Positions 1 through 6,562 of a stretch of DNA of 63,834 bases are shown here, piece after piece. This stretch comes from Acidobacteriota bacterium (GTDB lineage: Bacteria > Acidobacteriota > Terriglobia > Acidiferrales > UBA7541): contig JABCZJ010000023.1 of the NCBI GenBank assembly GCA_013289715.1, positions 1-63,834 on the forward strand, given 5' to 3'. The notes beneath the pieces were generated by a model. That model had not been told where the DNA came from. It ran no database searches and saw only the letters and a program-made list of their open reading frames with translations. Numbering within the stretch: the stretch's first letter is position 1; every line of letters starts with the position of its first letter. The translations under genes and the position numbers were made by a program.

Positions 1-130
1 TTCCAGTCCGGGGAGGACGACCGGCAACCCACTGTAGCGGCTAACGCGTAAAAGACGACCCAACCGAATCTGGCGTTCCTCATCGACTTTGCCCTCGGTG
101 CCTGCAAACCAGATTGATATTACCAATCTC

Positions 131-166
131 CCGGACGCGCGACGTACTGGTACGTCAGACGTCCGG
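131..166. repeat. Nested 36-bp imperfect palindrome
   Basis: The outer arms CCGGACG (131-137) and CGTCCGG (160-166) enclose inner arms GACGTA (141-146) and TACGTC (151-156) around a CTGG loop; 3-nt segments between the arms do not pair. It lies about 230 bp beyond the stop of the FimB-like recombinase. A recombinase binding site is one reading and an RNA hairpin another; the sequence does not decide. Confidence 0.5.
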
Positions 167-371
167 CAATTATCGGTTACGGGATGCATCACCGACGACT
201 GCAGCGGGGACGGCAAAGCAGATTTGGCCTGCTTCAGGGGGTGGCGTTTTGAGCGTACTGCTGTTGTCCGGACGCGGATAGTAAGCAAGAAATGCAACAT
301 TACCCTCGTCCGCCCGCTTCGCCCGTCGGTACACAAACCCTTTAGAGTCGTGCGCCGCTACCTACCGAATG

Positions 372-393
372 CAACAGAACATATATTCTGTTG
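372..393. terminator. Hairpin directly after the recombinase stop codon
   Basis: CAACAGAA (372-379) and TTCTGTTG (386-393) form a perfect 8-bp inverted repeat with a 6-nt AT-rich loop, 4 nt beyond the stop codon of the leftward recombinase gene. There is no U-tract, so it may be a factor-dependent terminator, an mRNA-stabilising hairpin, or a protein-binding site. Confidence 0.35.
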
Positions 394-397
394 TGCA

Positions 398-1111
398 TCA
401 AAATAGGTTCATCAGGGCTGCTTGAGCCGCTTCACTCGCCTGGCGGTCGCTGGTTCCAACGTATTGCATCGTGGAATTGATTGAGCGATGGCCCAGCGCC
501 TGTCGAACGAGTGCTAGATTGACGTTGCCCGCAACGAGGTGTGATGCCAAGCTGTGCTTAAGTACATGTGGGTGCTGCTTCTCTATTGGCAGGCCCGCGA
601 GACGGCCAACCGTTCGGAACGCCCGAAAAAACTGCGTCCGGTCAAGCTTCCCGCCCTTTTGGCTCGTGAACAGGTAATCCGAACCGTCCTTCGGTCGTTT
701 GCGCAGCCAAACTCGTAGCGCAGCCGTCTCATCGAGCAAAGGCTGCCCCCGATGCTGGTAGAGTGGCTGTATCGTTTGGAGCGACCCTTTCAGACGCCGG
801 ACGGAAATAGAACCGGTCTTCAGGTCGATATCGGCCAGCTTAATGCCGCAGACCTCAGAAGCTCGCAGTCCGTGTCGATACGCCAGGAGAATCATTGCCC
901 AATCACGGGTCGAGCGCTCACGCGCTACCTTCAGTAATGTCAGCACTTCTTCGGGGGTCAAAAAAGCCATTTGCGTGCGCTTGGCGCGAACTGGACGAGC
1001 TTTCTTGGCGGCGAAGGGAATCACGGCTGGACTTGCCGCGGGTTCCTCCCTTGGGCCTTCCGGGACTTCAACCGTCCCAGTGACTACCTGCTGTTTGGCG
1101 GAACTCTTCAT
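398..1111 (-). CDS. FimB/FimE-like tyrosine recombinase with a Lys at the Arg-II position
   Basis: This 237-aa protein consists almost only of a tyrosine-recombinase catalytic domain (from about residue 49) and lacks the N-terminal core-binding domain, as in the FimB/FimE phase-variation recombinases. The block GLRASEVCGIKLADIDL (81-97) followed by an RRLKGS stretch closely resembles FimB. Visible catalytic positions are Arg83, His182, His208 (GHRS) and the nucleophile Tyr217. The usual HxxR box reads HVLK, so the second catalytic arginine is Lys185. The ATG overlaps the stop of the upstream ribbon-helix-helix gene as ATGA. It could invert a nearby promoter or act as an element recombinase. 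The family assignment is firm; activity is uncertain because of the R-to-K change. Confidence 0.85.
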   Translation of the reverse strand: MKSSAKQQVVTGTVEVPEGPREEPAASPAVIPFAAKKARPVRAKRTQMAFLTPEEVLTLLKVARERSTRDWAMILLAYRHGLRASEVCGIKLADIDLKTGSISVRRLKGSLQTIQPLYQHRGQPLLDETAALRVWLRKRPKDGSDYLFTSQKGGKLDRTQFFRAFRTVGRLAGLPIEKQHPHVLKHSLASHLVAGNVNLALVRQALGHRSINSTMQYVGTSDRQASEAAQAALMNLF

Positions 1112-1251
1112 CGCAGTTCCCTCTTCCTCGAAAGCAAGTACGCGTCAATGGCGCGGCGAACCAACTCTGCGACGGGGGCGCCAGTTTTCTCTGATAGCTT
1201 CTGGAGCTTCCCCAGCTGCTGCTCCTTCAAAAACAGGGCAGTTCTTCTCAC
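1108..1251 (-). CDS. Tiny ribbon-helix-helix (CopG/Arc-like) DNA-binding protein
   Basis: A 47-aa reading frame with a GTG start. Residues 3-8 (RTALFL) fit the RHH beta-strand. They are followed by a helix QLGKLQKLSEKTG and a second helix APVAELVRRAIDAYL, the classic CopG/Arc pattern. An in-frame TAG lies 27 nt upstream of the GTG with no ATG between, so GTG is the only reasonable start. The stop overlaps the recombinase ATG (ATGA), implying translational coupling. It probably represses or accessorises the recombinase, and an operator-like palindrome sits just upstream. The ribosome binding site is weak. It is not an antitoxin in any obvious sense, because the partner gene is a recombinase. 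Confidence 0.7.
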   Translation of the reverse strand: MRRTALFLKEQQLGKLQKLSEKTGAPVAELVRRAIDAYLLSRKRELR

Positions 1252-1269
1252 CGGGGCTACAGTAACACA

Positions 1270-1287
1270 TAGGCATACATATGTCTA
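1270..1287. promoter_or_regulatory. Operator-like imperfect palindrome upstream of the RHH gene
   Basis: TAGGCATACATATGTCTA is symmetric at 14 of 18 positions and lies 19 bp upstream of the GTG of the leftward RHH gene. RHH repressors typically bind short palindromes at their own promoter, so autoregulation is a reasonable inference. No experimental support is available. Confidence 0.35.
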
Positions 1288-1384
1288 CTGCAGAATTCTA
1301 GCCAGAGCAGGCGCCTTGACTGCTGTGGGAGGGAATATCTCTTCACGTTGACTTGCCGGAGTACGCAACCTAATATCTGCCCAA

Positions 1385-1468
1385 GTGGCGGATACTTCGT
1401 CTCGCATCGGCCAGACCGTCTCGCACTACCGCATCATCGAAAAGCTCGGGTACGCGCAATTGCAATAA
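1385..1468 (+). pseudogene. N-terminal remnant of a PknB-like Ser/Thr protein kinase gene
   Basis: Codons 8-22 read IGQTVSHYRIIEKLG, the very typical opening of acidobacterial Ser/Thr kinases just before the glycine-rich loop (normally followed by GGGGMGVVY). Here the match ends at about 1450, the frame runs into unrelated residues and stops at 1466-1468. No continuation of the kinase domain is seen elsewhere in the window. The simplest reading is a kinase gene cut by a recombination or insertion event at about 1450, with the DUF6602-type gene beginning only 28 bp later. A short leader peptide is less likely given the match. Confidence 0.6.
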
Positions 1469-1477
1469 CGCGTGTGA

Positions 1478-3475
1478 TTGGAAAATGCCGTGAGTGAGAA
1501 AAGCACGATCGCAGGGCTAATTTCCAAAGCTGCCAAAAAGCTTCGCGACGATTTCGAGCACATACGCGAGACAATCTCGCATTCCGGGGAGAAGGGCGGT
1601 GAGACCGAGGACAAGGTAAGGGAGTTTCTGAACGGCCACATGCCGAAGCGCTTCCATGCGACGAAGGGCTTTGTGATCGACGCTGACAACCAGATGAGCG
1701 ACCATCAGGACGTCATCATCTACGATGAACAATCTAGTCCCGTCTACAAGTATGACGGCGCTAACCAGATCGTCTCTGCCGATGCGGTCGCCGCGATCAT
1801 GGAAGTTAAGGCGGTGCTCAACAAGAGCCAGCTTGAGGAAGCTTTCGCAAAGATAGAAGAGGTCAAGAGACTGAAAAAGCGCCCGATCAGCGAGATGGAT
1901 CAGAAGGCAACCGCGAGCACGCTGACTACGACGGGCACTCTCGGAATAATTCTCGGATTCGGATCGGACATCAGTCTCGGAAAGCTGGCGGAACATTGCG
2001 TGGAGCTGAATGAGAAGTATGAAACGGCTTACCGCCCCGACATCATCGTTGTGCTGGATGTGGGCGTCATCAACTACTCCGCCCAATTCGTCGGCGCGCG
2101 AAATATGGGCGATATCGCCGTTGCTACCGACGACGAGTTCGTCATTCCTCCATGTTACGTGCATTTGGTGGCGCGTGAAGATGGCGCATTCTCGCTGAAC
2201 AGGCTTTTCACGCATTTGCTTTCGCATCTCGCGCTGTACCCGCGGCGCCCCAGCATTCCGCCGTTTTCCGTGCTTCTCGAAGGAACGTCATCCATTGTCC
2301 ACAGTCTGGGGGTATACCAGTACAACACTGAAAGACGATTGGTTCGCTATGAAACTCCGCCGGCCAAGTTGTCAGAGCGAAACCCGATCATCCGTATCAG
2401 ACACAAAACGTCAAAAGAAGAATTGGCAGCGCTGACCTATATCCCGTGGCAGGACGGCGGCGTCATCCGAAAAAAGGGCAAAATTCCGCTAATAGCGTTG
2501 CTGGTGTGGTTCACCAAAGGCGGGCCGCCGCACACGATGCAGGTCGAAGATGCTGAACTGTCGACAGTCATGAAGGTGACACGGCCGGAATTCCAGAAAT
2601 GGCCTGCAACCATTGAACGACAGAGTGACATGACGGCGACCCTGGAAATCCCTCCGCCATTCGAGGTGCGAGAGACCGGAATGGAAGGAACTGCCGAGCC
2701 ATTCATCGCCAGAGTTTTTCTCGGCTTGATCGAAATGGCGGCGAGCATATTTTCGCCCCAGGACAAGAATACTTTCGATCAGCGTTTCACGGGCACGCTG
2801 AATCCGGCGCTTGAACTGCGGAGGGCTCTGGTCAGCGTCGGGGAACTGGTATCCGGTCACAAAGAGGCTCTGCAGAAAGGCACGATTGTCCGCAAGGCAC
2901 AGGTCGATCCGCTGCTTTCAGAACGCATCGACAACCCCCTACGTTCGCACACCGTGCACTTTCTCGAGATGGCTGATGCCATCATCAAGAATCTGCCGTC
3001 AGCGATGAAGTTTTTTGTGATCAATATCGACCACATGGCCGATCGCGAACAACGTTTTGCCAAGGACTGCGAGCGTAACGAAGCGAAACACCCAGAGTTG
3101 GTCGCATATCTTAGGAAGCTGCGCCCATCCCTACTCGACATAGACGAGCAGTTCAGAAAGATGAGGGTTGAAGGTTGGAACCTCTCGAACGTCAAATACA
3201 CGTTTAGCAATGGCGTGGTTTCGATGGTCGAGCCGTTGATCGAAGGAAAACCGGTCAGTGAATATGTTGCGCGCGTCTTCAGTATTCTCGCGCTGGCTAT
3301 CGAAGAAGTGATCATGTATGGCTTTCAGCGAAGTTTGATGGGCCCTATCGCCATAGTTGAAACCCCGTTGGAGCAGCGCAATCCCATCAATGCGCAACGG
3401 TTCAGAAGGACATTGCGTGGCACCGAGGTGGCATGGCAGTTGAAGTGGACTGGGAAGGGTTTCTACGACAGCTGA
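1478..3475 (+). CDS. DUF6602-type protein with PD-(D/E)xK-like N-terminus and long C-terminal extension
   Basis: A 665-aa protein with a TTG start; GTG at 1490 is an equally good alternative. The N-terminal 130 residues match the DUF6602 pattern: HSGEKGGETED, a FLxxxMPKRF motif, GFVID, HQDVIIYD with Asp78, and AAIMEVKAVL with Glu109-x-Lys111. The D...ExK spacing is that of restriction-type nucleases. The rest (about 170-665) is soluble and not recognised. It lies alone between the kinase remnant and a convergent HTH gene in the accessory region. A nuclease-type defence cargo is an inference; the catalytic role is unproven. DUF6602 proteins I know of are usually shorter, so the C-terminal half may carry a sensor or a second module. 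Confidence 0.7.
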   Translation: MENAVSEKSTIAGLISKAAKKLRDDFEHIRETISHSGEKGGETEDKVREFLNGHMPKRFHATKGFVIDADNQMSDHQDVIIYDEQSSPVYKYDGANQIVSADAVAAIMEVKAVLNKSQLEEAFAKIEEVKRLKKRPISEMDQKATASTLTTTGTLGIILGFGSDISLGKLAEHCVELNEKYETAYRPDIIVVLDVGVINYSAQFVGARNMGDIAVATDDEFVIPPCYVHLVAREDGAFSLNRLFTHLLSHLALYPRRPSIPPFSVLLEGTSSIVHSLGVYQYNTERRLVRYETPPAKLSERNPIIRIRHKTSKEELAALTYIPWQDGGVIRKKGKIPLIALLVWFTKGGPPHTMQVEDAELSTVMKVTRPEFQKWPATIERQSDMTATLEIPPPFEVRETGMEGTAEPFIARVFLGLIEMAASIFSPQDKNTFDQRFTGTLNPALELRRALVSVGELVSGHKEALQKGTIVRKAQVDPLLSERIDNPLRSHTVHFLEMADAIIKNLPSAMKFFVINIDHMADREQRFAKDCERNEAKHPELVAYLRKLRPSLLDIDEQFRKMRVEGWNLSNVKYTFSNGVVSMVEPLIEGKPVSEYVARVFSILALAIEEVIMYGFQRSLMGPIAIVETPLEQRNPINAQRFRRTLRGTEVAWQLKWTGKGFYDS

Positions 3476-3581
3476 TCTTAGCAGCAGCGCCGCGATTAAA
3501 TTGCATCAGAAGGCCGCAACTCTGCCGGATCCCTGGCCGCAGATGCACCATGCTGTATCGTAATTGCAGTCGAGGTGCTGG

Positions 3582-4166
3582 TCAGCGGCGCGACAGCTTC
3601 GCCCCTGACGCTTTTGCGGCTTCTGAACTCTTCTGCGCGTCTTTCGCCAGCGCCTCTTCGGCTTCCGGCGGCAGTTCAACACCCATGCGATCGCGCGCTT
3701 CGAGCAGAACATGGGCGACGAGTCGAGCCTGTCTTTCGTAACCAGATTCGGACGGCGTTGTCTCCGGCAACTGCATCCGCTCTCCCCGATACGCAGTTAC
3801 GCCGGTTCGTTCGAGGATTGCTAATCCGAGCATCGGATTTTTATCCACCCGTAGCGCGTGTCGCACAGCCGCCATCGCATCGGGTATCAGTCCGAAAAAT
3901 TCCTGCTGCGCGTGCGCGATATAATTCTGCACCTCCGGAAACTGCACAATCCGCGTGACGGTTTCGCGGTCACATTTTTCTTCTCGAGCGATTTCAGATT
4001 TGTTCTGGCCATTGAGATAGCGCTGCTGAATGCGCAGGATTTTGGGCTTGGAAAGATAGGACCCGCGTGCCTTTGTGGTTTTGCGCGGCTGTTTGCGGTG
4101 ATTGGCCGACCGCACGATGGCCTGAGTGTCAGTGCTACCAAATCGAACTGCAGCATTTCGCGGCAT
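3582..4166 (-). CDS. Helix-turn-helix DNA-binding protein (small-terminase-like)
   Basis: From the ATG at 4166 this is a 194-aa protein. The longer frame up to 4292 lacks typical content and runs into the repeat-rich upstream region. A basic N-terminus (HRKQPRKTTKARGSYLSK) precedes an HTH in which NGQNKSEIAREEKCDRETV forms the two helices, a layout also seen in phage small-terminase and Helix_turn_helix_23 type proteins. The remainder is helical and charged. The gene reads leftward, and its upstream region holds an array of ATCCCGAT-like repeats, so it may bind that array as repressor or replication factor. No exact family is assigned. Confidence 0.6.
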   Translation of the reverse strand: MPRNAAVRFGSTDTQAIVRSANHRKQPRKTTKARGSYLSKPKILRIQQRYLNGQNKSEIAREEKCDRETVTRIVQFPEVQNYIAHAQQEFFGLIPDAMAAVRHALRVDKNPMLGLAILERTGVTAYRGERMQLPETTPSESGYERQARLVAHVLLEARDRMGVELPPEAEEALAKDAQKSSEAAKASGAKLSRR

Positions 4167-4301
4167 GCACGCTGCTCCAAATTGGATTTCCCAACGCGTC
4201 AGCGTGCTGAGAGGACGGCGTGCTATCGAATCCGTGCTTGTAACTATTTTACCATCATCTTTCATCGAGGAGAGCACCAAGGTTGCCCACATTCTATCCG
4301 T

Positions 4302-4348
4302 TTCTTTTCCCGATATTCTGGCGTACCGGGAAAATATCGGGAAAAGAA
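4302..4348. repeat. Perfect 16-bp inverted repeat containing TCCCGATATT
   Basis: TTCTTTTCCCGATATT (4302-4317) is exactly the reverse complement of 4333-4348, with a 15-bp spacer. Both arms contain the ATCGGGA core that recurs as 9-mers further right. It could be a hairpin at an origin, an operator for the adjacent HTH protein (whose ATG is 136 bp away), or a transcript terminator for the leftward gene to the right. Confidence 0.75.
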
Positions 4349-4400
4349 GCAGGCACTAATTACGCGTATTCCCAGCCTTTGTCACCGTTCATTCCCGGAA

Positions 4401-4423
4401 ATCCCGATAATCCCGATTCGGGA
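4401..4423. repeat. Tandem AATCCCGAT repeats ending in a TCCCGA/TCGGGA palindrome
   Basis: Two TCCCGAT units at 4402-4408 and 4411-4417 are exactly 9 bp apart. The second forms a 13-bp palindrome with TCGGGA (4411-4423). The motif and the 9-bp period recur in the opposite orientation at 4567-4590. Confidence 0.7.
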
Positions 4424-4566
4424 GATGTGAGGCTATGCTCACCGCACGGGCATGAGAATGTAAGCTCGGATCACTTCCGTCTTGTTGACTAGCAGAATGA
4501 GCGCAGCTGGGTCCTAGGACGCCATAGCTGAGCAGGGAGCTTAGAGCGGATGTGCTGTGGTAAGAA

Positions 4567-4592
4567 AATCGGGATAATCGGGAAAATCGGTA
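4567..4592. repeat. Three tandem AATCGGGAT-type 9-mers
   Basis: AATCGGGAT (4567-4575), AATCGGGAA (4576-4584) and a partial AATCGGTA (4585-4592) stand head to tail in opposite orientation to the repeats at 4401-4417. One more TCCCGAT copy lies at 4632-4638 and a GCCCGAT variant near 4690. Iterons and cooperative operator arrays look like this. Confidence 0.7.
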
Positions 4593-4740
4593 CAAATCTC
4601 ATTTTTCCTCTGCAAAACAGCGTAATTCTAATCCCGATTTCTTTAATGTGGTGGAGAAAGCTGGTTAGAACCGGGATTGCGGGCGCGCTGCCCGATTCCC
4701 AAGAAAGCATGCGCATCCATCACTAACCTCCCCCCGCATT

Positions 4741-5472
4741 CTACTTGGGACCAATAGGAGGGCGAGCGGAGCGGCGCGCAGAATTATATTCCGGCAAGGA
4801 CTCCAGCTCTTTGCGCTCGCGCTCCGACTGAGCAGCCGTGTCCTCGGGACGGTGCTTGTCTTCCGTCTTGCTATCGCGCTGTAGTTTGTATTTCTCCAGA
4901 TAGTTCTTACGATAACGCCGTTCCCGAAGGACATGCGCACATTTAGCTTTGCAGGTGGGCTTATCTATGCGCCGGGCCCAATAGAGTTCACCGCAGATCG
5001 GGCATTCGCGAATGCGCCTGACTTCTACTCCGTCCAGCGCCTGTAACAATGGATCGTGCTCGACCCGAAGATTCCCTCCGGCATCCGTCTTCACGGAAAC
5101 TAGATTTTCAAGATACGGCGCAACCGGCACGCTCGTGGTCGTGAGCGGATTGTTGGAATGCAGGCGGGCAATCGTATAGAGAATGCTCCGAATTGTTTTG
5201 AGCTGAAGACACCGTTGAACCATCTGAACCGGAATTTCCTCCGACACGTTAACGCCAGCCATGAACGACCGAAAACGGGGAAAGCGTCGGATCAAAGCCT
5301 TCACGTCGGCTTCGTCGGAATCCCAGTGTTCACGGACCGATGGCGTGCCCTTCGGTTCCGCTCCTGGAAGCCTCTCCGGACCCGGGAGAGCGTTAGCCAG
5401 ACTAATGTATCCCATTAATTCAATTGAAGTTGCGTGAAGTCGTGACGCTTGTCGTTTCTTTTTGACAGTCAT
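4741..5472 (-). CDS. CGNR-like zinc-finger protein of the element
   Basis: From ATG 5472 this is a 243-aa protein; the longer frame to 5652 overlaps the divergent excisionase-like gene and is rejected. The C-terminal third has a zinc-finger-like block, CPICGELYWARRIDK followed by CKAKC (Cx2C...Cx3C), then a very basic RERRYRKN helix. This is similar in layout to CGNR zinc fingers, which end putative transcription regulators. The N-terminal 150 residues are not recognised. It is transcribed divergently from the excisionase-like gene with a 76-bp shared promoter region (5473-5548). Role in element regulation is inferred. Confidence 0.6.
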   Translation of the reverse strand: MTVKKKRQASRLHATSIELMGYISLANALPGPERLPGAEPKGTPSVREHWDSDEADVKALIRRFPRFRSFMAGVNVSEEIPVQMVQRCLQLKTIRSILYTIARLHSNNPLTTTSVPVAPYLENLVSVKTDAGGNLRVEHDPLLQALDGVEVRRIRECPICGELYWARRIDKPTCKAKCAHVLRERRYRKNYLEKYKLQRDSKTEDKHRPEDTAAQSERERKELESLPEYNSARRSARPPIGPK

Positions 5473-5548
5473 GTGTTGGACGCACTGATTGACGTATAGC
5501 GCTCCATAGCTACACTTAGAGTCACATTGTACCATAGGAGGCGTCAAA

Positions 5549-5737
5549 ATGAGCAACCGAACAAGCGTCACGCCGGATCGATTGGCTTGGGGCGTCGGCG
5601 ACATTTCCCTTAGCACAGGTCTGAGCACAGGCTTCCTCCGGAAGCAAATCAAAGCCGGAAGGCTTCGGGCACGCAGGACGGGTCGCAGACTTCTGGTTCT
5701 CGATCGGGACTTACGTGTGTATCTCCGGGGGGAATAA
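5549..5737 (+). CDS. Excisionase-like small HTH protein
   Basis: A 62-aa protein with a strong AGGAGG ribosome binding site 6 nt before the ATG. The segment WGVGDISLSTGLSTGFLRKQ with IKAGRLRARRTGRRLLV fits the winged HTH_17/excisionase (Xis) family, including the conserved G-R-L-R turn and the basic GRR(L)LV wing. It is the first gene of a rightward run that continues into the MT-A70, CHC2 and primase-helicase genes and is divergent from the zinc-finger gene. It probably controls excision or early transcription. Confidence 0.75.
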   Translation: MSNRTSVTPDRLAWGVGDISLSTGLSTGFLRKQIKAGRLRARRTGRRLLVLDRDLRVYLRGE

Positions 5738-5738
5738 T

Positions 5739-6309
5739 TTGAATAAATACCAAATCATTTATGCCGATCCGCCCTGGCGCTACAACGACAAGGCGTCAGC
5801 CGGACAGCGTGGGGCTTGTTACAAGTACCCGGTTCTCGACACAGAGGGTGTTTGCGCACTACCTGTGGCCGATCTCGCTGCTGACGATTGCGTCCTCTTT
5901 ATGTGGGCCACGTTCCCGATGTTGCCCGACGCGCTGCGAGTTATGAAAGCCTGGGGGTTCAACTATAAGACCGTTTCTTTCGTGTGGGTTAAGAGCAATA
6001 AGAAATCGGGCACAGATTTTTTTCGGAATGGGGAACTGGACAAGGGCGAACGCGGAGATCGTTTTGCTCGGCGTGAAGGGCAAACCGAAGCGAGTGTGCG
6101 CGTCGGTTCGACAGATCGTCCATCACCCGATCATGCGGCATAGCGAAAAGCCGAACGAGGTGCGGGAGCGCATTGTGACCCTCATGGGAAATCTGCCGCG
6201 AATAGAGCTTTTTGCCCGCACGAAAGTCCCGGGTTGGGACTCTTGGGGAAACGAAGTCGAATGTGACATTGATCTGAAAGGAGATAAAATAGTTGAAAGA
6301 TCCTTCTGA
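5739..6309 (+). pseudogene. MT-A70 family adenine methyltransferase, frameshifted
   Basis: The first part (TTG start at 5739, 2 nt after the excisionase stop) carries YADPPWRYND, the DPPW catalytic motif of MT-A70 N6-adenine methyltransferases, and SFVWVKSNKKSGTDFF. The second part, in the +1 frame, continues with GMGNWTRANAEIVLLG, KGKPKRV, EKPNEVRERIV, PRIELFAR and PGWDSWGNE, all expected for the family. The break lies at a run of seven T (6018-6024); removing one base gives a continuous protein of about 189 aa. This may be a real mutation, a sequencing error in a homopolymer, or slippage. The intact 3' half argues for a recent change. Confidence 0.75.
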
Positions 6310-6562
6310 AGTTGACCCCACATCTGCCAGTAAACCTGTGGCCATGGTTCTCGCTCGCCTGGAAAATGTGGCCAAAATCTCCGCGGGATGGGTCGCTCGC
6401 TGCCCTGCCCATAACGATAACGTGAACTCGCTGTCGGTGGGCGAGGGTGACGACGGTCGCGCACTCTTGCATTGCCACGCTGGTTGCTCATTCGAAGACG
6501 TCGTAGCAGCCCTCGGCATCACCGTCCGCAGCTTGTTCACCAAGCGCAAGGGGGCGCGATGA
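6293..6562 (+). CDS. CHC2-type primase zinc-finger protein
   Basis: An 89-aa protein whose TTG start has a good AAAGGAG ribosome binding site at 6277-6283. GWVARCPAHNDNVNSL and ALLHCHAGCSFEDVVAALGI give the CxxH...CxxxC pattern (Cys-His-Cys-Cys) of the DnaG-type CHC2 zinc domain that contacts single-stranded template. It contains no catalytic domain. Its stop overlaps the ATG of the next gene (ATGA), so the two are translated together and very probably form a two-subunit primase-helicase. It also overlaps the end of the MT-A70 frame by 17 nt. Confidence 0.8.
   Translation: MKDPSEVDPTSASKPVAMVLARLENVAKISAGWVARCPAHNDNVNSLSVGEGDDGRALLHCHAGCSFEDVVAALGITVRSLFTKRKGAR

Larger units (their letters stand above)
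1..397. other. Intergenic/edge region with two palindromes, no convincing gene
   Basis: No reading frame here looks like a real protein. The stretch lies downstream of the leftward FimB-like recombinase gene. It contains a nested palindrome at 131-166 (arms CCGGACG/CGTCCGG outside and GACGTA/TACGTC inside, loop CTGG), a second copy of CCGGACGCG at 268-276, and a perfect 8-bp inverted repeat at 372-393. Recombination sites or terminators are both possible. Confidence 0.5.
4167..4740. other. 574-bp non-coding region with iteron-like array
   Basis: No convincing gene is present. The stretch lies between two leftward genes and carries clustered ATCCCGAT/ATCGGGAT motifs and a long inverted repeat, listed separately. 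It is a candidate replication origin or operator region for the element. Confidence 0.6.

Noticed and set aside
8..18. An 11-nt block identical to the reverse complement of the tRNA-Lys T-arm region (GTCCTCCCCGG)
   Set aside because: It is inverted relative to the tRNA, too short, and GC-rich; an attachment repeat should be a direct repeat. It is kept only as a curiosity.
89..406. Open frame of 105 codons on the plus strand
   Set aside because: No recognisable motif, overlaps palindromes and the convergent recombinase end; composition looks random.
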